NCBI GenBank assembly: GCA_964592815.1
Contig: CAZQGE010000023.1
Location: 1 to 18,982 of the forward strand
Direction of reading: 5' to 3'
Source of the DNA: CAZQGE01 sp964592815
GTDB lineage: Bacteria > Bacillota > Clostridia > Christensenellales > CAG-917
Length of the DNA stretch: 18,982 nt
Translations under genes and position numbers: made by a program
Part shown: positions 8,501-14,347 of the stretch, piece after piece
Layout of the letters: every line of letters begins with the position of its first letter
Numbering within the stretch: position 1 is the stretch's first letter
Notes under the pieces: model-generated
Seen by the model: the letters and a program-made list of their open reading frames with translations, nothing else
Databases searched by the model: none
What the model was told of the DNA's origin: nothing

Positions 8501-9916
8501 ATGGATATGCGCCAAGATAAACTGCATCACGTAAATAATGTAAAGAACATTGGCAAATCACAGCTTTTTAATATGATATTTTGGGCTCTGTGGTATGACA
8601 TAGGTTTCGTATTTTATTCGCAATATTATGTTTTTGATGTTTCTGTAACTTCTTGGGAATTTAATATGGCAATGAACGCATCGCATATCGGAATTATTGT
8701 CGGTCTTGTCATAAGTTTTATTTTTTTCAATAAATTCATCATAAAGAGCAAACCGTATTTGGTTGTTTTGGTTGCTGTTTTAGCTGTGTCGTCAGTAATA
8801 TTCCAAGTGCTTTTTATAAACCATGTTTATAGGTTTATTTTAGGTTTGCTTATAGGCATTGTCGGTGCTGCAACATTTTTAGACTTCTGTTACAATTATA
8901 ATAATACAGAAAGACTTTATACTTTGGTATTTTCTCATATATTTCTAGGAATTTTGGCGTTGATAACGTTCTTTATTTTAAGGAATTCGTTTGAAAGCAG
9001 TATTTTGTGTGCCGTCGCATACTGTATTTGCATTCCTATTGCATTTTTAGAAAAAAAGAACGTCGTTAAAGCTGAAACAAAAAAGGTTGTTTTATCTATC
9101 GGCTTGTTTACTGTGCCATTGCTTTCTTGTTTAGATGGAGCTTTCGGCGTTGGAAGTGCAATGTTACTTATGAATAAAATGCCATACTTCGTTGCTGACG
9201 GTTCAATAGTGTTTTATATTTTTACAGTCATAGGCGCGGTTGCAATTTTTCTTATTTACAGTTATACAAAAAACCCAATTTCAATAGGACTAAACATCAG
9301 CTTGAGTTTTACAGCAATTATGATTGTCTTTTATTTGATGACTTCAATATCGCCGATAATGTGGTATTTTACTGCTGCGTTGGCTGGTTTTGAATTGTCG
9401 GCTTGTTTTATGACAATGTACTATGTTTTTGCGTATATAATAAAGAAATATGAGTCTGTTCTTTTTATGAAAGTTTCAACTGTTTCAATAAATTTGGTTG
9501 GCGGAGTTATTGGAGTTTTGTTTGCCTATATTACTAAAGATGCGTCAAAAAACGCATTGACTATTACGCTTTGCTGTTGCTTTGTTGTGGTTATATCTAT
9601 CTTGGCTTTTTCTCCAAAGTGGAGTAAGATATTTTCAAAAAATAATGACCAAATAGAATACACGTTTTATGACGTGTTAGTCAAAAATTATGAGATATAT
9701 AAAAGCTACAATTTAAGCAAAAAAGAAAGTGAAATATTTGAACAATTACTTACAAACAAGACCATAAAGCAAATTGCCGTTGAACAATTTATTTCTGCCG
9801 ATACGGTTAAAACCCACAGGAGCAACATTTACAAAAAGACAGGCGTAAACAACAGAGAAGAATTTATAAAAAAATTTCAAAATTTTAATACAGTTGCCGT
9901 TGAAAAAAATGAATAA
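8501..9916 (+). CDS. 12-helix membrane protein with C-terminal LuxR-type DNA-binding domain
   Basis: The 471-residue protein has about twelve hydrophobic segments between residues 24 and 370, resembling a major-facilitator-like fold. A cytoplasmic LuxR/GerE helix-turn-helix follows at about 400-460. The helix-turn-helix is recognisable from LSKKESEIFEQL, IKQIAVEQFISADTVKTHRS and NIYKKTGV, close to the usual family consensus. No receiver, PAS or AAA domain is present. The likely role is a membrane-anchored one-component regulator that senses a ligand through its membrane part and binds DNA; this is inference. Proteins of this layout are known in gut Actinobacteria and Firmicutes but are mostly uncharacterised. 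It lies between the beta-galactosidase and a lipoprotein, which are candidate targets. There is no Shine-Dalgarno before ATG 8501 or ATG 8507, and no terminator follows, so read-through into the lipoprotein gene is possible. Confidence 0.87.
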   Translation: MDMRQDKLHHVNNVKNIGKSQLFNMIFWALWYDIGFVFYSQYYVFDVSVTSWEFNMAMNASHIGIIVGLVISFIFFNKFIIKSKPYLVVLVAVLAVSSVIFQVLFINHVYRFILGLLIGIVGAATFLDFCYNYNNTERLYTLVFSHIFLGILALITFFILRNSFESSILCAVAYCICIPIAFLEKKNVVKAETKKVVLSIGLFTVPLLSCLDGAFGVGSAMLLMNKMPYFVADGSIVFYIFTVIGAVAIFLIYSYTKNPISIGLNISLSFTAIMIVFYLMTSISPIMWYFTAALAGFELSACFMTMYYVFAYIIKKYESVLFMKVSTVSINLVGGVIGVLFAYITKDASKNALTITLCCCFVVVISILAFSPKWSKIFSKNNDQIEYTFYDVLVKNYEIYKSYNLSKKESEIFEQLLTNKTIKQIAVEQFISADTVKTHRSNIYKKTGVNNREEFIKKFQNFNTVAVEKNE

Positions 9917-9995
9917 TTCGACAAAAATTAAAAATTCACCCCCTTTTCATCCCCTAAAAACCAAATTATAAATGTACTAAAAATTTTCTTTGTAA

Positions 9996-10001
9996 TATAA
10001 T
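9996..10001 (+). promoter_or_regulatory. Perfect -10 box upstream of the lipoprotein gene
   Basis: TATAAT at 9996-10001 lies 29 bases before the lipoprotein ATG. The best -35 at normal spacing is a poor TGTACT (9973-9978), so the promoter may be weak, need an activator, or be an alternative to read-through from the upstream LuxR-type gene. Just upstream (about 9947-9956) is a C-rich stretch unusual for this AT-rich intergenic DNA. Confidence 0.45.
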
Positions 10002-10030
10002 GTAGTTATCAAAAAATATGGAGAAGATTT

Positions 10031-10753
10031 ATGAAAAAGAAATATTTAGTCATTGTTTTTGTTTTAATTATGTGCCTATCAATCTTTGTATTTACTGCTT
10101 GTGGTAATAAGAGCGGTGAAACAGGCTCGGGAGGTTCAGACGAAACTCTTGGGTTGTCACAACAGGAAGTTACTGCAAAACTTGACAATATGCAAGCATC
10201 AAACGGATACAAAATTACTATGAATATTGCAACTACCACATCTGGTGCAACAACAACCGTTTCAAGTACAATGGCAGCCAATGGCTCATTATATTATCTG
10301 AAAACAGATGCCGAAGAGTATATTTATGATTTGACTTCAAATGTCAGCTTAACAACATATCATAAAGCCGATGCCGAAACACAATGGACTAAAACTGAAA
10401 CGAATTATACAGGAGAATATTTCACAAAAGAATATCAAGAAGGTATGATAAAAGCTAGTTTTAATGCGATGGTTACTTGGCTTATGTTTGCAGGTACTTA
10501 TGTTGCAGATAGCTCGTTTATTCAAACTAGCGTAGTAGTAGCAGGCAGGCCTTGTACGTCTTATGATATGAGCATATCAATTATGGGGCAAACTGCAAGA
10601 TTGTCTATTGCAATAGATAATGCAACAAAAATGTGTTTGAAGTTTACAGCTTTGAGTGGTACGGTAGCTGGAACAAACGCTTCAAGTTTTGAGTGCACAG
10701 AGTTTAGTGAAAATTACACCATAACACTCCCAACAGTAAATCCAGAAGCATAA
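10031..10753 (+). CDS. Secreted lipoprotein of unknown function
   Basis: This 240-residue protein starts with a typical lipoprotein signal: MKKK, a hydrophobic core (residues 5-20), and a lipobox ending FTAC. C24 is therefore the predicted lipidated cysteine, anchoring the protein outside the membrane. A flexible Gly/Ser/Glu-rich linker follows (25-40). The rest is Thr/Ser-rich and looks like alternating beta strands, with few charged residues. A LolA/LppX-like or RseB-like beta-sheet fold is possible but not demonstrable by eye. Two further cysteines (in RPCTSY and FECTEF, plus one in MCLKF) lie in the mature part. GGAG at about 10020-10023 precedes the ATG. The neighbouring membrane LuxR-type gene ends 114 bases upstream, and a terminator follows at once. 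I do not recognise a specific family. Confidence 0.85.
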   Translation: MKKKYLVIVFVLIMCLSIFVFTACGNKSGETGSGGSDETLGLSQQEVTAKLDNMQASNGYKITMNIATTTSGATTTVSSTMAANGSLYYLKTDAEEYIYDLTSNVSLTTYHKADAETQWTKTETNYTGEYFTKEYQEGMIKASFNAMVTWLMFAGTYVADSSFIQTSVVVAGRPCTSYDMSISIMGQTARLSIAIDNATKMCLKFTALSGTVAGTNASSFECTEFSENYTITLPTVNPEA

Positions 10754-10769
10754 ATAAAAATAAAATCTC

Positions 10770-10795
10770 AACCCGCCTTAAAAGGCGGGTTTTTT
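10770..10795 (+). terminator. Rho-independent terminator after the lipoprotein gene
   Basis: A GC-rich stem of about nine pairs (ACCCGCCT against AGGCGGGT, flanked by one A-T pair) with a four-base loop is followed by a run of T to 10795. It lies 16 bases past the lipoprotein stop and separates that gene from the thrS unit. Confidence 0.93.
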
Positions 10796-10871
10796 GTTAG
10801 CAAATAATCGCTGAAATTTATATGATAAACTTATGATTAAAGAGATTAGCCTATAAAAAATACATATAGGT

Positions 10872-10901
10872 TTGATGATAACGTTGCGTGTCAAATATAA
10901 T
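10872..10901 (+). promoter_or_regulatory. Possible upstream (second) thrS promoter
   Basis: TTGATG (10872-10877) and a perfect TATAAT (10896-10901) are 18 bases apart. If used, it would give thrS a leader of about 140 bases that includes the stronger promoter downstream. It is weaker than the promoter at 10957-10985, and no gene other than thrS follows. Confidence 0.4.
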
Positions 10902-10956
10902 TAGTACAAGATTGGTAAAACTTATACTGATATTTTTTATAAAAACGTTTGTCAGG

Positions 10957-10985
10957 TTGACAATAGAGTTTATCAAATCTATAAT
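10957..10985 (+). promoter_or_regulatory. Consensus sigma-A promoter of thrS
   Basis: TTGACA (10957-10962) and TATAAT (10980-10985) are both perfect matches to consensus with the ideal 17-base spacer. Transcription should start at about 10992, giving a leader of about 56 bases before the thrS ATG. This is the strongest promoter in the window, so control of thrS may act after initiation. Confidence 0.88.
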
Positions 10986-11015
10986 TGATATTACGTTTGA
11001 AAACGAAAAAGCGTA

Positions 11016-11032
11016 CGGCTGTTGTGAGGCCG
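11016..11032 (+). promoter_or_regulatory. thrS leader hairpin resembling the tRNA-Thr anticodon arm
   Basis: The leader folds into a five-pair stem (CGGCT against GGCCG, the top pair a T-G wobble) closing a seven-base loop, GTTGTGA. Numbered as a tRNA anticodon loop, this gives U33, anticodon UGU at 34-36, a purine at 37 and A38, the layout of tRNA-Thr(UGU). It ends five bases before the AGGAGG of thrS. In E. coli, threonyl-tRNA synthetase represses its own translation by binding an anticodon-arm mimic in its leader; a similar role here is inference. A second, weak four-pair hairpin lies at 10994-11005. Confidence 0.5.
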
Positions 11033-11047
11033 ATTGCAGGAGGTAAT

Positions 11048-12982
11048 ATGAATATCACACTTAAAGACGGAAGCAAAATGGTGATTGACGCTCCAATGAG
11101 CGCGTTGGAAGTCACCGCAAAAATCAGCGAAGGGCTGGCAAGAGCTGCGCTTGTATGCAAAATTGACGGCAAATTCGCTCAAATGACAGACGTTGTGGAT
11201 AACGATTGCAGTTTTGAAGTTTTTACTTTCAACGATGAAATTGGAAAAACTGCTTATAGACACACTTGTTCTCATATTTTGGCGCAAGCCGTAACAAATA
11301 TTTTTCCGACGGTGCAGTTGGCTATCGGCCCAGCAATCGAAAACGGTTTTTATTACGATTTTGACTTCAAAACACCTATAACGCAATCAGATTTTGACAA
11401 AATTGAAGCTGAAATGAAAAGCATCATCAAAGCTAATTTGCCTATTAAAAAGAAAGTTGTATCTCGCGAAGAAGCTGAACGTATTATAAAGAAATTTAAG
11501 CAACATTATAAACTTGAATTGCTTGCAGACATAAAGGTAGGAGAAGACATAACTCTTTTTGAGCAAGGCGATTTTGTTGACCTTTGCGCAGGACCACATT
11601 TGGCGTCAACTGGAAAAATTAAGTCTTTCAAATTGACTTCATTGACGGGAGCGTACTGGAGAGGCAACGAAAAGAACAAAATGTTGACCAGAATTTACGG
11701 CACTTGCTTTGAGAAAAAAGCTGAACTTGAAGAATATTTGTTGAAGTTGGAAGAAGCAAAAATGCGTGACCATAACAAACTTGGCAGAGAACTTGGTTTG
11801 TTTATGACTGACGAAAATATTGGTCAAGGTTTGCCTTTGCTTATGCCTAAGGGTGCAAGAATTATCCAAATTTTGCAACGATTTGTTGAAGATGAGGAAG
11901 AAAAAAGAGGTTATCTTTTGACAAAAACTCCTATTATGTCAAAAAATAACTTGTTTATCACGTCTGGACACTGGGACCATTACAAAGATAAAATGTTTTA
12001 TATTGGAGAAGAAGACGTTGATGACGAAATTTTGTGTTTGCGTCCAATGACTTGTCCTTTCCAATTCACAATTTACAAAAACGGTTTGAAATCTTACCGT
12101 GATTTGCCAATACGCTACGCTGAAACTGCTACTTTGTTTAGAAAAGAAGCTAGCGGTGAAATGCACGGACTTACTCGTGTGCGTCAATTTACACTTTCTG
12201 ACGGACATATTGTTTGCACAAAAGAACAACTTGAAGGCGAATTCGCAGGCGCAGTTGACCTTATAAAATATTTGGTTCAAATTTTAGGTTTGCAAGATGA
12301 CGTAAGCTATCGTTTCTCCCGTTGGGACCCAAATGATAGTGATAAATATGTGGGAACTGCTGAGGATTGGAACAAGGCTGAAGCTACTATGAAAGAGATT
12401 TTGGACGACCTCAACATTGGATACACTGAAGCCTGGGGTGAAGCTGCTTTCTATGGACCGAAATTGGACGTTCAAGGCAAGAACGTACACGGAAAAGAAG
12501 ACACTTTGTTTACCGTCCAAATCGACTTTGCGTTGGCAACTCGCTTTGATATGATTTATATTGATGAAAACGGCGAAAAGGCTCGTCCATTGATTGTTCA
12601 CCGCAGTTCAATAGGTTGTTATGAACGTACGCTTGCAATGCTCATTGAAAAATACAACGGAGCGTTCCCAATGTGGCTTGCGCCTGAGCAAGTAAGAATT
12701 TTGTCTTTGACGGATAGAACCGCCGAATACGCAAAAACAATTAAGTCCAAACTTGCAGGAATGGGTTTGAGAGCAGAATGTGACGTAAGAAGCGAAAAAC
12801 TCGGCAAAAAAATCCGTGAAGCACAACTTGACAAAGTACCATATTTGTTGGTTGTTGGTGATAAGGAAATGGAGCAAGAAGTTGTTGCAGTACGCCATCG
12901 TACTGGCGGAGACTTAGGAGTTATGACTTTGGTTGATTTTGCTGCAAAAGCATTGATGGAAGTCGCAACAAAAAAACTTTAA
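11048..12982 (+). CDS. thrS: Threonyl-tRNA synthetase
   Basis: This class II synthetase attaches threonine to tRNA-Thr. The 644-residue protein has all usual parts. An N-terminal TGS domain covers about 1-60. The second additional (editing) domain carries H72-x3-H76 and C180/H184, which hydrolyse mischarged Ser-tRNA. The catalytic core (about 245-535) has zinc ligands C336, H387 and H519, and the class II motifs include FRKEASGEMHGL. The anticodon-binding domain is about 545-640. The start is ATG 11048 with AGGAGGT at 11038-11044. Reading back in frame to a TTG at 10985 would place the start inside the -10 box. The motif around the first zinc ligand is CPFQ rather than the CPGH of E. coli, and the motif 2 loop reads RQFTLSDGH. 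This variant is, to my recollection, common in Clostridia. It is probably monocistronic. Confidence 0.97.
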   Translation: MNITLKDGSKMVIDAPMSALEVTAKISEGLARAALVCKIDGKFAQMTDVVDNDCSFEVFTFNDEIGKTAYRHTCSHILAQAVTNIFPTVQLAIGPAIENGFYYDFDFKTPITQSDFDKIEAEMKSIIKANLPIKKKVVSREEAERIIKKFKQHYKLELLADIKVGEDITLFEQGDFVDLCAGPHLASTGKIKSFKLTSLTGAYWRGNEKNKMLTRIYGTCFEKKAELEEYLLKLEEAKMRDHNKLGRELGLFMTDENIGQGLPLLMPKGARIIQILQRFVEDEEEKRGYLLTKTPIMSKNNLFITSGHWDHYKDKMFYIGEEDVDDEILCLRPMTCPFQFTIYKNGLKSYRDLPIRYAETATLFRKEASGEMHGLTRVRQFTLSDGHIVCTKEQLEGEFAGAVDLIKYLVQILGLQDDVSYRFSRWDPNDSDKYVGTAEDWNKAEATMKEILDDLNIGYTEAWGEAAFYGPKLDVQGKNVHGKEDTLFTVQIDFALATRFDMIYIDENGEKARPLIVHRSSIGCYERTLAMLIEKYNGAFPMWLAPEQVRILSLTDRTAEYAKTIKSKLAGMGLRAECDVRSEKLGKKIREAQLDKVPYLLVVGDKEMEQEVVAVRHRTGGDLGVMTLVDFAAKALMEVATKKL

Positions 12983-12997
12983 TATAGCAAAAATCGG

Positions 12998-13026
12998 TTG
13001 ACAAAAAATTTCTTTTTTGGTAGCAT
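12998..13026 (+). promoter_or_regulatory. Promoter of the infC-rpmI-rplT operon
   Basis: TTGACA (12998-13003, perfect) and TAGCAT (13021-13026, four of six) are 17 bases apart. The start would fall near 13033, just upstream of the antiterminator strand at 13039. It begins 15 bases after the thrS stop, with no terminator between, so some transcripts may also enter from thrS. Confidence 0.75.
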
Positions 13027-13032
13027 AAGGCA

Positions 13033-13137
13033 GAAGTAAAGGTTCTCCCTTTCACCAACTAGCATTGTTTGTTGGTCACCGTAATAGAAATTTTAATTTT
13101 TCAGGTGTCGGAGAAACTTATCTTCGACACTTTTTTT
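13033..13137 (+). ncRNA. infC leader attenuator (L20-leader-like)
   Basis: The 5' leader of infC can fold in two exclusive ways. The terminator form is a 10-pair hairpin (13105-13114 with 13121-13130, loop 13115-13120) followed by seven T (13131-13137). In the alternative, 13039-13048 pairs with 13110-13119, nine of ten positions matching, which uses up the left arm of the terminator. Between them is a six-pair hairpin (13054-13059 with 13071-13076). In B. subtilis and relatives, ribosomal protein L20 binds the infC leader and causes premature termination; the position and layout here fit that system. Assignment to the L20 leader family is by context and structure, not alignment. A five-pair hairpin (13148-13160) follows the attenuator directly before the infC ribosome binding site. 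Confidence 0.72.
13105..13137 (+). terminator. Attenuator terminator hairpin in the infC leader
   Basis: The arms GTGTCGGAGA and TCTTCGACAC form ten pairs, one a G-T wobble, with a six-base loop and a seven-T tail. It sits 33 bases before the infC start codon, so it must be bypassed for the operon to be expressed. It can also end transcripts coming from thrS. Confidence 0.85.
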
Positions 13138-13170
13138 AAGTGAATTACCCGATAATCGGGACGGAGGTCT

Positions 13171-13686
13171 ATGAAAGAACTACAAATCAACGAACAAATC
13201 AGAGATAGGGAAGTCCGCTTGATTGGTGATGACGGCACGCAATACGGCGTCATTTCAATCAGAGAAGCTAGGCAGATTGCCGAAGAAAAAGGCTTTGACA
13301 TTTGCAAAGTGTCACCGCCCAACGTTCAACCCGCAGCTTGTAAATTGATGGATTACGGCAAATATCGCTATGAACAACAAAAACGCGAAAAAGAAGCCAA
13401 GAAAAATCAAAAGACAGTTGAACTCAAAGAAGTGCGTTTGTCTGCCACCATTGACATTGGCGACACAAAACGTATTGCAACTCAAACGGCCAAGTTTTTA
13501 GAGGAAGGAAACAAAGTTAAGGCTTCTATCCGACTTAAAGGACGTCAGCAAGCTCACCCCGAAGTTGCCGTTGACATTGTAAAAGATTATATTGCTATGG
13601 TTGGCGAAAACGTCACAGTTGAAAAGCAACCTGTGCAAGAAGGCAGAATAATTTATACAATTCTCGCCCCCGTGAACAAGAAATAA
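13171..13686 (+). CDS. infC: Translation initiation factor IF-3
   Basis: IF-3 binds the 30S subunit, prevents early 50S joining and checks start-codon pairing. The 171-residue protein is normal length. The N-terminal domain begins INEQIRDREVRLIGDDG (about 6-22). A Lys/Glu-rich linker helix follows at about 68-85 (YRYEQQKREKEAKKNQK), then the C-terminal domain with the conserved KEVRLS and VKASIRLKGRQ blocks. The start is ATG, not the rare AUU known from E. coli infC, so the start-codon autocontrol of E. coli is absent. Control is more likely through the leader attenuator. GGAGG at 13163-13167 is only three bases from the ATG, a short spacer. It heads infC-rpmI-rplT. Confidence 0.98.
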   Translation: MKELQINEQIRDREVRLIGDDGTQYGVISIREARQIAEEKGFDICKVSPPNVQPAACKLMDYGKYRYEQQKREKEAKKNQKTVELKEVRLSATIDIGDTKRIATQTAKFLEEGNKVKASIRLKGRQQAHPEVAVDIVKDYIAMVGENVTVEKQPVQEGRIIYTILAPVNKK

Positions 13687-13704
13687 TACAAAAATCTATA
13701 AATT

Positions 13705-13740
13705 GGAGGAAGTTTTAAGTTTTCTTAAAACGAAGAAATT
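13705..13740 (+). promoter_or_regulatory. Distant Shine-Dalgarno bridged by a hairpin before rpmI
   Basis: The only good ribosome binding site for rpmI is GGAGGA at 13705-13710, whose core ends 31 bases from the ATG, too far for normal use. Between them lies a perfect eight-pair hairpin (13712-13719 with 13724-13731, loop TTTT). Folding it would shorten the effective gap to 11 bases. An in-frame TAA at 13726-13728 rules out an upstream rpmI start, and no other start codon is placed to use the site. The stem is mostly A-T, so it could melt or be stabilised by a ligand such as L20 (inference). Confidence 0.65.
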
Positions 13741-13938
13741 ATGCCAAAACAAAAAACACATAGCGGAGCAAAAAAGCGTTTCAGCAAAACGGCAAATGGT
13801 CTTTTCAAAAGAGGACATTCGGCTCATAGCCACCTTTTGACCAAAAAATCACCTAAGAGAAAGAGAGAACTTCGTTCTACCGAATATGTGGACGAAACAA
13901 GAACAAATGAACTCAAAAAATTGTTGCCATACAAATAA
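13741..13938 (+). CDS. rpmI: Ribosomal protein bL35
   Basis: This is a large-subunit ribosomal protein of 65 residues, normal for the family, very basic. The N terminus MPKQKTHSGAKKRF and the central GHSAHSHLLTKKS block match bL35 well. The C-terminal third (ELRSTEYVDETRTNELKKLL) is less basic and more acidic than is usual. The start is fixed by the conserved MPK; translation depends on the unusual distant ribosome binding site described at 13705-13740. It is the middle gene of the infC-rpmI-rplT operon, 12 bases before rplT. Confidence 0.96.
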   Translation: MPKQKTHSGAKKRFSKTANGLFKRGHSAHSHLLTKKSPKRKRELRSTEYVDETRTNELKKLLPYK

Positions 13939-13950
13939 GGAGAACTGAAA

Positions 13951-14304
13951 ATGAGAATTAAAAGAACGGTTAGCGCAGTTAAAAAGCGTAGAAAAATAAT
14001 GAAACAAGCAAAGGGTTACTATGCAGGAATGCACACCCTTTATCGTATCGCAAAGCAACAAGTTATGCGTTCAGGCTATTATGCCTTTGTTGGCAGAAAG
14101 CAAAAGAAGCGTGATTTCAGAAAACTTTGGATTGCACGTATCAACGCAGCAGCTCGCATCAATGGTATGAACTATTCAAACCTTATGCACGGTCTTAAAG
14201 TTGCAGGCATTGACCTTAACCGCAAGGTGTTGAGCGAAATTGCTATAAGCGACCCAAAGGCATTTGCAGGACTTTGCGAATCAGCCAAAAAAGCACTTGC
14301 ATAA
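13951..14304 (+). CDS. rplT: Ribosomal protein bL20
   Basis: This 117-residue, strongly basic large-subunit protein is required early in 50S assembly. Its long N-terminal helix binds 23S rRNA (residues 1 to about 60, with RTVSAVKKRRKIMKQAKGYY). The globular C-terminal half includes FRKLWIARINAAARINGMNYS. In several bacteria L20 also represses its own operon by binding the infC or rpmI leader; the C-terminal domain does this in E. coli. Here both a terminator-type leader and an odd rpmI start region are present as possible targets. AAGGAGA (13937-13943), overlapping the rpmI stop, is seven bases from the ATG. It is the last gene of the operon. Confidence 0.98.
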   Translation: MRIKRTVSAVKKRRKIMKQAKGYYAGMHTLYRIAKQQVMRSGYYAFVGRKQKKRDFRKLWIARINAAARINGMNYSNLMHGLKVAGIDLNRKVLSEIAISDPKAFAGLCESAKKALA

Positions 14305-14311
14305 ATCTTAG

Positions 14312-14344
14312 GCGCATATAGCAACAAGCGATATGCGCTTTTTT
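14312..14344 (+). terminator. Rho-independent terminator after rplT
   Basis: GCGCATAT (14312-14319) pairs with ATATGCGC (14331-14338). Two further G-C pairs can form inside the 11-base loop, and six T follow (14339-14344). The hairpin ends only three bases before the start codon of the next gene, leaving no room for a new promoter or ribosome binding site. Confidence 0.85.
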
Positions 14345-14347
14345 ATT

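Noticed and set aside
10985..11047. N-terminally extended thrS starting at TTG 10985
   Set aside because: The TTG overlaps the -10 box of a consensus promoter and has no ribosome binding site. ATG 11048 has AGGAGGT and gives the family N terminus.
10796..11047. T-box riboswitch before thrS
   Set aside because: No T-box core sequence, specifier stem or terminator hairpin is visible in this stretch.
12998..13020. A-run and T-run (13003-13018) as a thrS terminator
   Set aside because: The possible stem is only A-T pairs and overlaps the infC -35 and spacer. The GC-containing hairpin at 13105-13137 is a better stop for thrS read-through.
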